Shown: positions 23,516 to 32,168 of the stretch, in pieces | Numbering within the stretch: the first letter of the stretch is position 1 | How the letters are laid out: each line of letters starts with the position of its first letter | NCBI GenBank assembly: GCA_025350105.1 | Contig: JANXYJ010000051.1 | Location: 1-47,331, forward strand | Direction of reading: 5' to 3' | Source of the DNA: Terriglobia bacterium | GTDB lineage: Bacteria; Acidobacteriota; Terriglobia; Bryobacterales; Bryobacteraceae | DNA length: 47,331 bases | Program-made: the position numbers and the translations under genes | Notes under the pieces: generated by a model | What the model saw: the letters and a program-made list of their open reading frames with translations, nothing else | Database searches by the model: none | What the model was told of the DNA's origin: nothing

Positions 23516-25186
23516 CTACATCACCTTCAAGATGATTCCCAGCACCACCAGCACAATCGCCGTGGCCAGCCAGGCCTGATACAACCCCAGCGCGACCACC
23601 AACACAAGAAGGGCCGCCACAATCGGCATCATCCGGGAAACCAGCGCCATGGCTCCGGGAGCCGCATCCTTTGATACCGAATACGCCTGGGCTTCGCCGG
23701 TAAGTGTGTAGTGAATCAGGCGCGCCAGATTGTCGTCGGTCTTGATAGCGGCGTTGTGTCCGCCGGCGTAATAATAGACTTCCTGGCCGTCGTCGCTTTG
23801 CAGAAATCCTCCGAAACCACCGGTTCCAATATCACGCATCAGTAAACCGCGCAGCATGTTGCACAGCAACCCCACCGGCATATCCCTCGCCGAACGGTGG
23901 TTTTGATATTCCCCTACTTGCCGGCCGATAAGGTTCTTCCAGGCGAAATCTTCCGGCAAAACGGAACCGGCCAACGTTACGCGCTCGAAGTGGGCACTGG
24001 GCACGCGGCTAACCATGCGGCCCAGCAGGTAGGTTCCGTTGCTGTGGCCCAGAAAGTAGAACCGCGCGTTGGGATACTTGGCGAAGCGGTCTGAATATTC
24101 GTCTTGCATCCACCGGATCTGCATGCGGCGCATAAACGGCAAGGCGAAATTCAGCGCCGAAAAATAGCGATAGCCGGCCGACACGGGAATCACGCCGGGA
24201 TGGTCCCGCTTGACGATGGCCGCCGCGCGCGCGGGCCAACCACTGCTGCAAGCCCGTATGCCGTGCACCAGAAACACAATGTCCCGCGGCCTGGGGTCTG
24301 TGTGCGGTGAATCCGGCGTGCCTTCCGCCGTCAAAATCAAGTGCCGCAGGGAAGCATAGCGCTCCTCTTCCGCACCCTTGGGCAGACGGTAGGTGTCTTT
24401 GCGCCCCACCCCCTGTAAACGCACCTGCTTGGCCCGCGGGAATTGATCGATGTCCGCATTGTCTTCTTCATCCAGATACGTATCGTGCACTCCGTTCACC
24501 TGAATTACCGTGGGTTGCTGGCAGATCTGCGGTTCCACGCGCCAACTTTGGGCGGTTTGTGCTACGGGCGAGCCGGCCCCCGACTCTACTGCCGACGCCG
24601 CCAACGATCCGGCAGCAGCTCCCACCGCTGCTTCCTGCTGTTGGAATTGCCGAAAATACTTGATCCACGAGATTCGCAGCTCGGCGATCGGGCTGGACCC
24701 TTTCATGTAGCTGCGCGCGGTGCGGAACCAGGGGATCAGCAACAGTCCACGCAGGGGGCCGCTGAACCAACCCCAACGTTTGGGATCGAAACCGCGGTTC
24801 AAGGTGGCGAACAAGATGATGCGGTCCACCTTCCTGGTCCACTCCTGGCCGCCTTGGTCCTGCAGCCCGATCAGATACGCCATGCGAACCAGCAAACCGC
24901 CCACGCCGTGGCCGATCAGCGTAATGCCCTTGTAAGGCTCAATATTGTCGTGCATTTCCTGAATCTTGGCCGCCAGGCCCCACGCCACATCGTGCAGGCG
25001 CCGGGTGCTGAAGAAATGCAGGTTATGCGTGTAGGTGACCCAATCCGCACCCGCTAGCTCAGGCTCCGCCTTCAACCGGTCCACCAGAGGGTTCCAGTCC
25101 AGTCTGTTTTGTCCCATGGCCGGAACAATCACGACCAGTCTGCCGGGCTGCTTCGTGACAACTTCGTACACATCCGTTTTAAACAT
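23516..25186 (-). CDS. Tandem alpha/beta-hydrolase protein with degenerate first domain and C-terminal TM hairpin
   Basis: A 556-residue protein with two alpha/beta-hydrolase domains. The first (about 15-290) has RLVVIVPAMG and the elbow LIGHGVGGLL, in which the nucleophile position of GxSxG is Gly94, not Ser, so this half is probably inactive. The second (about 310-500) has DIVFLVHGIRA and FLGHSNGTYL, with an intact Ser382. The C-terminus has two hydrophobic helices (MPIVAALLVLVVALGLYQAW, LATAIVLVVLGIILKVM). An Ala/Ser/Gln-rich linker follows the first domain. No signal peptide. It resembles neither a classic lipase nor a named esterase family; the substrate is unknown. Start ATG 25186 is favoured over TTG 25243. 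A 16-bp repeat array lies about 120 bp upstream. Confidence 0.7.
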   Translation of the reverse strand: MFKTDVYEVVTKQPGRLVVIVPAMGQNRLDWNPLVDRLKAEPELAGADWVTYTHNLHFFSTRRLHDVAWGLAAKIQEMHDNIEPYKGITLIGHGVGGLLVRMAYLIGLQDQGGQEWTRKVDRIILFATLNRGFDPKRWGWFSGPLRGLLLIPWFRTARSYMKGSSPIAELRISWIKYFRQFQQQEAAVGAAAGSLAASAVESGAGSPVAQTAQSWRVEPQICQQPTVIQVNGVHDTYLDEEDNADIDQFPRAKQVRLQGVGRKDTYRLPKGAEEERYASLRHLILTAEGTPDSPHTDPRPRDIVFLVHGIRACSSGWPARAAAIVKRDHPGVIPVSAGYRYFSALNFALPFMRRMQIRWMQDEYSDRFAKYPNARFYFLGHSNGTYLLGRMVSRVPSAHFERVTLAGSVLPEDFAWKNLIGRQVGEYQNHRSARDMPVGLLCNMLRGLLMRDIGTGGFGGFLQSDDGQEVYYYAGGHNAAIKTDDNLARLIHYTLTGEAQAYSVSKDAAPGAMALVSRMMPIVAALLVLVVALGLYQAWLATAIVLVVLGIILKVM

Positions 25187-25303
25187 GAAGTATATAGAGT
25201 GTTCATTAAGACCAGCGTGGAAATCAAGAGTTTCCTGCCACAATTGTGATGTTTCTGCCGCACTACTGCAAGGGGCGTAGGGCGATGTCCTACGTGTGTC
25301 ACT

Positions 25304-25384
25304 GGTTGTCTTACAACCTGGTTGTCTTTACAACTGGGTTGTCTTACAAATTGGTGGTCCTACAACTTGGGTGCCCAACAAATT
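25304..25384. repeat. Five tandem 16-17-bp repeats, unit near GGTTGTCTTACAAATT
   Basis: Units at 25304-25319, 25320-25336 (17 bp), 25337-25352, 25353-25368 and 25369-25384. Each holds a small dyad (TTGT/ACAA), with copies decaying from left to right. A degenerate sixth unit (GATGTCCTACG) precedes them at about 25285. The array lies between the terminator of the giant gene and the hydrolase gene, both on the minus strand, so it is upstream of the hydrolase. It may be a set of operators or a minisatellite. Confidence 0.8.
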
Positions 25385-25400
25385 GGCTCTGGAGTGTTGC

Positions 25401-25447
25401 CAAAAAGAAAACGCCGCCGCAAGCCTTTTTGGGGCTTCGCGGCGGCG
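25401..25447 (-). terminator. Rho-independent terminator of the giant gene
   Basis: On the reverse strand, a CGCCGCCGC-type stem (arms 25439-25447 and 25412-25420, extended by AAGCC/GGCTT) is followed by the U-rich tail TTTTCTTTTT (25401-25410). It starts about 26 bp after the stop codon. Confidence 0.8.
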
Positions 25448-25472
25448 GGAGAGGAACAGCTTAGGAACTTGT

Positions 25473-28400
25473 CTACTGCGCCGCCAGCGCCTGAATTTCG
25501 GTCGAGGTGAGGATCCGGTTGTAGATCCTCAAGTCGTCCAGCGCGCCGTTGAAGGCATCCCATCCGGAATCGGGAGTGCCGCCAAACGACAGGTTGACGT
25601 CGTTATCGATTTGGATGGTGCCCACCGCTGCCGTTTGGGTGTTGTAGGCCACTTCAACACCGTTCTTATAGATGTGGATCTTGCGATCCCCGGCGTCGTC
25701 ATAGGTCATGGTCCAGTGGGTCCAAACGTTCAGAGCGTAGGTGCCAGGCAGGGCTTCGGAGTAGGCTGCCACTGTGCCAGCCGCCACCATTCCAAACAGG
25801 TTGAACGCGGCGCTGGAGGTGGTGGGACCGAAAGTGAAGGTCTTACGGACATCGCTGCCGCTGCCCTTCTCCATCGCCGGTCCGCCATCGTGCAGCATGG
25901 TGCCCTTGGCGTTGGCCCAGAAAGCCCAGGTGAGCGTCTTCATGTCATTCAGGACGGCCGGCTTACCGACGTTGACGATGCTGGTGGCAGTGCCCGCCAT
26001 GGCCACGGCGGAACCCAGATGGCCAGTGGTCCAGGTGGCGTTCACCAACGCGGCGGGAACGTTGTTTCCCGAGGTGTCGTTTGCCACCGTGCCCGTGCCT
26101 TCATTCATGGTCCACAGTCCGGCGGGCGGCGTTCCGCCCGCACCGGTTGTGAAGGTCCAGGTGAAGTTCGCGCCCAGTGCCGATCCGGCAAAGTTGGTTA
26201 CCGTACCCGCCACCGTAGCCGTGTAGACCGTATTCGCCGTCAGCGGAGCCGATGGCGTCATCGTTGCCGTCGCACCCGACACCGCAATATTGCCAGTAAC
26301 ATTCGTGGCCGATCCAGCAGCCGTCAGCGTAAACGTGGTGCTATTGAAGGCCGCCGCCGTCATGTTGGAGCTAAACGTCACCGACACCGGCGTATTTACC
26401 GAGAGCCCGGTGGCCGCTGCGGCTGGTGTTGTCGACAGCACCAGCGGAGCGCCCGCTGTGGTGAAGCTCCACGTATAGTTTACTCCCAGGGCAATTGCCG
26501 CAGTGCTCGACACTGTGTTCAGCACCGTTGCGGTATAGGTAGTGCCAGGGGCCAGCAGCGCCGCCGGCGTCAACGTCGCCGTCGCGCCAGCAGCGCTCAC
26601 CGTTGCCGGCACAGCCGTCGCCGTGCCCTGCGCGGTCAGCGTAAAAGTTGCGGTGGTGAACGTAGCCACGTTCATCGTGGTGCTGAAGTTGGCCACCACA
26701 GTTGTGTTGGTTGCTACTCCAGTCGCATTCGCCAGCGGCGAAACGCTGGTTACCGCCGGTGCCGCGGCCGTGGTGAAGGTCCACGTGTAGGCCGTGCCCA
26801 GAGGCACCAACGCCGTGTTGGTTACTGTAGCCGCTATGGTCGCAGTGTAGGTCGTGTTGGCTGCCAAGACCGCGTTAGGCGTGAGCGTTGCCGTCGAGCC
26901 GGAAAGCGCAACCGTCGCCGCTACATTGCTGCCTGCTCCCGCCGCCTTCAATGTAAAAGTGGACGTGGTGAAACTCGACGCGGTCATCGCCGCGCTGAAG
27001 TTGGCCACCACCGCTGTGTTGATTGCCACTCCCGTCGCCGCGTTCAGCGGAGTAACGGTGGTCACCGTAGGCGCCGGCGCCGTAGTGAAGCTCCACGAGT
27101 ACGCCGTGCCTAAAGCAGCGCCCGCCGTACTGGTCACTGTTCCGGCGATGTTTGCCGTGTACACCGTGTTCGGCGCCAGGGTGGCCGTGGGCGAAAGCGT
27201 AGCCGTTGCGCCGGAGACAGCAACCGTTGCCGCCACAGGTGTGGCCGACCCCGCTGCCGTCAGCGTGAACGTGGCCGTGGTGAACGTCGCCGCCGTCATG
27301 TTTGTATTGAAAGTCGCCGAGGGCTTGATGTTAATCGCTACTCCGGTCGAGTTTGCCAAGGGGTTAGTCGAGCTAACCGTTGGCGGCACTGCTGCGGTAG
27401 TAAACGTCCAGGTGAAGTTCGCGGCCAATGCCACACCGGCCGTACTGTTTGCGCCGGTGGTGATCGTCGCCGTGTAAACCGTGCTGGCCGTCAAGGCGGC
27501 GCTGGGCGTCAGCGTCACTGTAGAACCGCTGGTGCTGACCGTGGCCGCCGTGTTAGACCCAGCTCCGGCAGCCTTCAGCGTGAAGGTGGTGGTCGTCAGC
27601 GTCGCTGGATCCATCGCCACGCTGAAGTTCGCCACTACCGCGGACGTCGGCGCTACCCCCGTAGCCGATGCCGCCGGCACTACCGATGTCACTGTGGGCG
27701 CGGGCGCCGTGGTGAACGTCCAGGTGTAGTTTGCTCCCAACGGTACTGCGGATGCGCTGGTTACCGTGCTCAGAATCGTCGCCGTGTAAACCGTATTGGC
27801 CGCCAGTTTGGCCGACGGCGTCAGCGTTGCGGTACTGCCCGCTGCGGTTACCGTCGCCGTAACGTTGCTGCCCGCACCCGCGGCTTTCAACGTGAAGGTG
27901 GAGGTGGTGAAGGATGCCGCGTTCATCGCCATGCTGAAGTTTGCCACCACCGCGCCGTTTACAGCAACGCCCGTCGCCGCGTTCAAGGGCGTAACGGAGG
28001 TCACCGTCGGCGGCGTCGCCGTCGTGAAACTCCAGCTATAAGCCGTGCCCAGCGGAACCCCGGTTGCACTGGTCACCGTTCCCGCGATGTTCGCGGTGTA
28101 AACCGTATTGCCCGCCAAAGCAGCCGCCGGTGTCAGCGTTGCGGTGGATCCGGAAACGCTTACCGTGGCCGTCACCGGAGTTGCCGAACCCGCGGCCGTC
28201 AGTGTGTAAGTCGCCGTGGTGAACGACGAAGCTGTTATCGCGGCGCTGAAGGTGGCCGTCACCGTTGTGTTTAACGCCACGCCCGTCGCTGCGGCCAAGG
28301 GAGTTACCGCCGTCACCGTTGGCGGCGGGGCCGTAGTGAAGCTGAAGGTATAGGCCGTGCCCAACGGAACCCCGGCTGTGCTGGTCACCGTGGAGGCAAT

Positions 28401-31400
28401 CGTCGCTGTATAAACCGTGCCCCCCGCCAGCGGTGCCGTCGGTGTCAAGGTCGCATTGGCGCCGGAGGCGGTTACTGTCGCCGGTACAATTGTTGCCGAT
28501 CCCGCCGCGGTCAAGGTGTAGGTCGCCGTCGTGAATGTCGCCGCCGTCATCGAAGTGCTGAACGTCGCCACCACCGATGTATTCAGTGCCACGCTGGTCG
28601 CGGCATTCGCGGGTGCGGTTAAGCTCACCACGGGCGCCGCCGCAGTGGTGAAGTTCCACGTATAGTTTGCGCCCAGCGCAACCCCGCCGCCGCTGGCAAC
28701 CGTGCTGGCAATCGTCGCTGTATAAACCGTGTTGGGTGTGAGGGCGGCCGCCGGTGTCAGCGTCGCCGTAGATCCCGCAACCCCAACCGTCGCGGTAACC
28801 GGAGTGGCTGCTCCCGCCGCCTGCAAGGTGAAGGTAGCCGTGGTAAACGTGGCCGCGTTCATCGGCGTATTGAAAGTCGCTGTCACGGCCGTCGCAAGCG
28901 CCACACCGGTTGCGTTCGCCAGCGGCGTCACTGCCGTTACCGTTGGCATTCCATTGGTCGTGAAACTCCAGGTGAAATTACTACCCAGCGGTACCGCCGC
29001 TGCACTGGTCACCGTGCCTGCAATCGTCGCGGTGTAAATCGTCGCCGCCGCCAGTTGACTGGTCGGCGTCAACGTTGCCGTCGATCCCGTGACGCTAACG
29101 GTCGCGGGAATGGCAGTGGCTGAGCCTTGCGCCAGCAACGTAAACGTCGCCGTGGTAAACGAAGCCGCGTTCATCGGTACGCTGAAATTCGCTACCACTG
29201 TGCTCGCCACCGCAACGTTGGTCGCCGCCGCTGCAGGGGCCGTCGTCGTTACCGTCGGTGCTGGAGCCGTGGTAAAAGTCCAACTATAGTTTGCCGCCAA
29301 CGGAACCGCCGACGCGCTGGTGGCCGCCGTCGTAACCGTCGCAGTGTAAACCGTGTTTGGCGTCAGCACAGCAGATGGCGTCAGCGTTGCCGAGGTGCTG
29401 GTCGCATTCACCACTGCCGCCACGTTCGTCGCCGAGCCCGCCGCCGTCAGCGTAAAGCTGGCCGTTGAAAGCGAAGCCGTATTCATCGCCGTGCTGAAAT
29501 TAGCCGTCACGGCGGAATTCACCGCCACGCCCGTGGCCGTGTTCGCCGGAGTCACCGTCGTCACCGTCGGCACCACACCCGTCGTGAAGCTCCAGCTATA
29601 ATTCGCTGCCATTGCAGCGCCGCTGGTGTTGGTCACCGTGTTCAGGATCGTGGCCGTATAGGTGGTCGACGGAGCCAGCGGTGCCTGTGGCGTGAGTGTC
29701 GCAATTGCGCCGGAAACCGAAATATTCGCCGCCACTGGCGTAGCTGCGCCGTTGGCCAACAAGCTGAAACTGGTGGCAGTAAACGTAGACGCCTTCATCG
29801 TCGTATTGAAAGTAGCAGTCACTCCCGCATTCACAGCCACGTTCGTCGCGCCCGACAAGGGTGAAACGGAACTCACCACCGGCACCGGTTGCGACGATCC
29901 GTAATTCGCCTGGTAATTTCCGGTGGTCACATTAAAGAAAGCGTAGTTGACGCCCTTGATTGTCTGCGTCGTGAAGGCCACCGACTGGCCGCCCCGCAGG
30001 ATGGTGGACAACCCACCGTTGCTTGAATTGATGGGCAGCATCGCCTGCATGCCATTCGATCCCGTCGCCGCCGTTACCCCAAACGTAAGTTGTGAGCCAC
30101 TCCACGCCAGATTATTGAACGACGAATTGTTTCTGCCATCGGTCCAGGTCAGCGCCTGCTTCGCCGAAATGGTGGGAATGCCCAGCGATTGCGCGTACTG
30201 CACTAAGGGCACCGCGTAGGAATCCTCCCATGTGCCATCGGTATGAATCAACGCCGTGGCGAACCCGTAGTAGCCCTGTGAACCAACCGCCGCATTCAAT
30301 ATTGGATAACCGTCGCTCGGTAGATTCTGGCCCACCATATCGTTGATGGGCGTGGCGGCCTGGTAGATGTCCGCCATGGTTCCGTCCACATTCGCGAACC
30401 GCATGTTCAGCAGCGAACCCGTCATGGGCCCGGGATTGCCATTGTAATAACCATACGGCCCATTGAAGTACGAGGTGTCCATGCGGATGCCATACTTCGG
30501 ATCTTCGCTCGGTTGGGTGAACCAGTCATACCAGGCGCCGCAATGAGTGCGCGTGGTGGTTGAGGGATTTAGACCCGGATATCTGCTGGTCTGCGCCGCC
30601 AACTGCGTGGAAATAAATGAGTCCACTTGCGCCAGGTTGTAGGGACTGCAATTCACCTGCAGGTGCAAACCGATCTCAAACCCCGAGGTTTGATAGGCAA
30701 CCAACTGCGCATTGGTATAAGATACCTGCGACCCCTGCAGGTCGCTGCTCGAGAAAATATACGAGGTTGCCCGCACACATTGCCAATTGGCTACCACGCA
30801 GCCCACTGGATCCAATGCCTTAAAGTTATCGAAGCGATCCGGCGTGGCGCCCGGCTGACCGTGATCGTCGCCCGTCATGATTAACGCCATATTCTTGCCG
30901 AACGGAAGGTACCAGAAACGCGGCAGCGGAGTCTTGTTCTGATTCATCATCAGAATCATGTTGGACAGCAGCCGCATTTGTTCGTCCGCCTGCGGAATAT
31001 TCGTCTTGGTCAAATCCACCCAGTTTTTCTGGTTATCAAAACTCGCCGGTCCGTAAAACAGCGAATACGTCACCACACCTGATGTATACAATGTCGCCCG
31101 CGCCTGTCCCGCCCACGCAGGATTGCCCTGCCGGGTTAGCACCACCGACTTGGCCAAATCATAGGTGAACGCTCCCACCATCCCCGCGCCCACTGGCATC
31201 ATCACCACAGCTGGATTCGATGTCGAACTGGTGGCCGTACTATACAGCGTGGCCACTTGCGTCGCACCCGAAAGGGTATACCGGTCGGCGATTCCATGGA
31301 ACTGCATGGTTGCGCTGGTAATTCCCGAACCGGGTGGCGCAATCGTGTTCACTAACATGTAGCCTTCGCTCAGCGTGGTCGCAGCGTCGGTGATGCCCAG

Positions 31401-31769
31401 TAGAGTCGCCAATTGTTTATCGGGGCGCATCGCGATCAAATTGCCGCCCGCATTGACGTACGTGGAAAACATCGACACCTGTGCCGCCGTCACCGGCATT
31501 TGGCCTAAAATCACCACATCGTAGGAGGACAATGTGGCCGCCGTCACCGTGGATAAGTCCGCCGTCGTGAATTCGTTGAATCCTTCCGCGCGTAAGATCT
31601 CCGCATAATATTGCGAAAAGGGATTGCTGGAGGTTGTCACCACCAACACCGGCCCACCTGGGCCCTGTGTCAGCAACGACAGATCGACAGTGGCATCCCC
31701 TTGCGCTTGAAGCGTAGACGCTGAAAGGCACGCCAGTGCCAAAGCACAAATTACACGTATAGATTTCAC
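25473..31769 (-). CDS. Giant exported protein: deacetylase-like N-terminus, 12 Ig-like repeats, LamG domain
   Basis: A 2098-residue secreted protein. Order: signal peptide (VICALALACLSASTLQAQ); a flavodoxin-like region (25-210; VLVVTTSSNPFSQYY, YDVVILGQMPV, GGNLIAMRP) like DUF4350/ThuA-type folds; a NodB-like polysaccharide-deacetylase-type region (about 275-600) with MALIMTGDDHGQPG, GFEIGLHLQVNC and RTHCGAWYDWF, whose DDH and HLQ residues could bind metal; 12 Big_5-type Ig-like repeats of about 103 residues (628-1873); and a LamG/concanavalin-like domain (about 1885-2098; LWTMNEGTGTVANDTSGN, DDLRIYNRILTSTEIQAL). It probably acts on, or binds, polysaccharide at the surface. Start GTG 31769 follows GGAGGA by nine bases. 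A hairpin lies just upstream of that site. Confidence 0.9.
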   Translation of the reverse strand: MKSIRVICALALACLSASTLQAQGDATVDLSLLTQGPGGPVLVVTTSSNPFSQYYAEILRAEGFNEFTTADLSTVTAATLSSYDVVILGQMPVTAAQVSMFSTYVNAGGNLIAMRPDKQLATLLGITDAATTLSEGYMLVNTIAPPGSGITSATMQFHGIADRYTLSGATQVATLYSTATSSTSNPAVVMMPVGAGMVGAFTYDLAKSVVLTRQGNPAWAGQARATLYTSGVVTYSLFYGPASFDNQKNWVDLTKTNIPQADEQMRLLSNMILMMNQNKTPLPRFWYLPFGKNMALIMTGDDHGQPGATPDRFDNFKALDPVGCVVANWQCVRATSYIFSSSDLQGSQVSYTNAQLVAYQTSGFEIGLHLQVNCSPYNLAQVDSFISTQLAAQTSRYPGLNPSTTTRTHCGAWYDWFTQPSEDPKYGIRMDTSYFNGPYGYYNGNPGPMTGSLLNMRFANVDGTMADIYQAATPINDMVGQNLPSDGYPILNAAVGSQGYYGFATALIHTDGTWEDSYAVPLVQYAQSLGIPTISAKQALTWTDGRNNSSFNNLAWSGSQLTFGVTAATGSNGMQAMLPINSSNGGLSTILRGGQSVAFTTQTIKGVNYAFFNVTTGNYQANYGSSQPVPVVSSVSPLSGATNVAVNAGVTATFNTTMKASTFTATSFSLLANGAATPVAANISVSGAIATLTPQAPLAPSTTYTATILNTVTNTSGAAMAANYSWSFTTGVVPTVTTVTPANTATGVAVNSAVTANFSTAMNTASLSTASFTLTAAGSATNVAAVVNATSTSATLTPSAVLTPNTVYTATVTTAATSASAVPLAANYSWTFTTAPAPTVTTTAPAAAATNVAVASTVVANFSVPMNAASFTTATFTLLAQGSATAIPATVSVTGSTATLTPTSQLAAATIYTATIAGTVTSAAAVPLGSNFTWSFTTNGMPTVTAVTPLANATGVALATAVTATFNTPMNAATFTTATFTLQAAGAATPVTATVGVAGSTATLTPAAALTPNTVYTATIASTVASGGGVALGANYTWNFTTAAAPVVSLTAPANAATSVALNTSVVATFSTSMTAATFTTATYTLTAAGSATIVPATVTASGANATLTPTAPLAGGTVYTATIASTVTSTAGVPLGTAYTFSFTTAPPPTVTAVTPLAAATGVALNTTVTATFSAAITASSFTTATYTLTAAGSATPVTATVSVSGSTATLTPAAALAGNTVYTANIAGTVTSATGVPLGTAYSWSFTTATPPTVTSVTPLNAATGVAVNGAVVANFSMAMNAASFTTSTFTLKAAGAGSNVTATVTAAGSTATLTPSAKLAANTVYTATILSTVTSASAVPLGANYTWTFTTAPAPTVTSVVPAASATGVAPTSAVVANFSVAMDPATLTTTTFTLKAAGAGSNTAATVSTSGSTVTLTPSAALTASTVYTATITTGANSTAGVALAANFTWTFTTAAVPPTVSSTNPLANSTGVAINIKPSATFNTNMTAATFTTATFTLTAAGSATPVAATVAVSGATATLSPTATLAPNTVYTANIAGTVTSTAGAALGTAYSWSFTTAPAPTVTTVTPLNAATGVAINTAVVANFSAAMTASSFTTSTFTLKAAGAGSNVAATVALSGSTATLTPNAVLAANTTYTATIAATVTNTALVPLGTAYTWTFTTAAAPAVTSVSPLANATGVATNTTVVANFSTTMNVATFTTATFTLTAQGTATAVPATVSAAGATATLTPAALLAPGTTYTATVLNTVSSTAAIALGVNYTWSFTTAGAPLVLSTTPAAAATGLSVNTPVSVTFSSNMTAAAFNSTTFTLTAAGSATNVTGNIAVSGATATMTPSAPLTANTVYTATVAGTVTNFAGSALGANFTWTFTTGAGGTPPAGLWTMNEGTGTVANDTSGNNVPAALVNATWTTGHLGSAVAMAGTATSIVNVGKPAVLNDMKTLTWAFWANAKGTMLHDGGPAMEKGSGSDVRKTFTFGPTTSSAAFNLFGMVAAGTVAAYSEALPGTYALNVWTHWTMTYDDAGDRKIHIYKNGVEVAYNTQTAAVGTIQIDNDVNLSFGGTPDSGWDAFNGALDDLRIYNRILTSTEIQALAAQ
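26147..29893 (-). repeat. Twelve tandem ~312-bp repeats encoding Ig-like domains
   Basis: Each unit encodes P.VTSV.P...ATGVAVN at its start and TYTATI..TVTS..GVPLG..YTWSFTT at its end, with TFTL.AAG..T and STATLTP between. The units differ at the nucleotide level, so the array is old, but shared blocks remain. The repeats keep several antisense frames open. Confidence 0.9.
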
Positions 31770-31785
31770 AACGGGCTCCTCCGAG

Positions 31786-31810
31786 CTAGTTGAAAATTAT
31801 CATCAACTAG
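31786..31810 (-). promoter_or_regulatory. Hairpin directly before the ribosome-binding site of the giant gene
   Basis: CTAGTTGA (31786-31793) and TCAACTAG (31803-31810) form a perfect 8-bp stem with a 9-base A/T-rich loop. In the minus-strand mRNA it ends just before the GGAGGA Shine-Dalgarno. It could protect the 5' end or gate translation. A second dyad AAGGTTT/AAACCTT lies at 31821-31844. Confidence 0.5.
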
Positions 31811-31999
31811 GGGCTGGGTCAAGGTTTAATAGCAAAAAAACCTTACGCCTAGTACCAAATCAACCCTATGAGCTACGGTAGTTTACGGGGATTTTACAAT
31901 CGCGCTGCCCGGTGGGGTGGTTCGGCAATAACCGCAACTGGCGTGTTTTCTTTATTCTGTCGCTCAGATACTTTTAGGGGGTACTGAATTGGGTGGGCT

Positions 32000-32014
32000 G
32001 TTTGTCAGACAAAC
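32000..32014. promoter_or_regulatory. Perfect 15-bp palindrome GTTTGTC-A-GACAAAC
   Basis: A 7-1-7 palindrome, whose core TTGTCAGACAA fits the FadR-type GntR operator form TNGTNNNACNA. It lies 154 bp before the aldolase start and 230 bp before the giant gene start, in a 399-bp divergent gap holding no gene. Binding by a GntR regulator is inference. Confidence 0.5.
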
Positions 32015-32066
32015 GCTTACAGTAGCCAACTGCGTAGGTGAATTGGTTCAATCTGGGACTTAGGCA

Positions 32067-32088
32067 GTACGACAGTGGTACGACACTG
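32067..32088. promoter_or_regulatory. Two 11-bp helically phased direct repeats
   Basis: GTACGACAGTG (32067-32077) is followed immediately by GTACGACACTG (32078-32088), differing in one base. A period of 11 places both on one face of DNA. The repeats lie 80 bp upstream of the aldolase start. Confidence 0.4.
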
Positions 32089-32168
32089 CGTATGACATCG
32101 ACAGTCCTACTCCCCGCTACACTTTCCTCTGTCTATGTCATGGTGTACGATAAACCCGAGGTGAACCG

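Noticed and set aside
23468-23674. Short plus-strand frame from GTG after AAGGAG
   Set aside because: The ribosome-binding-like element overlaps the codon itself, and the product is His/Gln-rich and antisense to the hydrolase end.
25304-25384. CRISPR array
   Set aside because: Units are contiguous with no spacers, and no cas gene is present.
25296-27113. 605-residue plus-strand reading frame across the giant gene
   Set aside because: It is antisense to the Ig-repeat gene, is rich in Arg, His and Gly, and has no domain. Repeats with a strong codon bias keep several antisense frames open.
32078-32093. Possible sigma-54 site TGGTACG...TGC
   Set aside because: The spacing is one base short of the required GG-N10-GC, so it does not fit the consensus.
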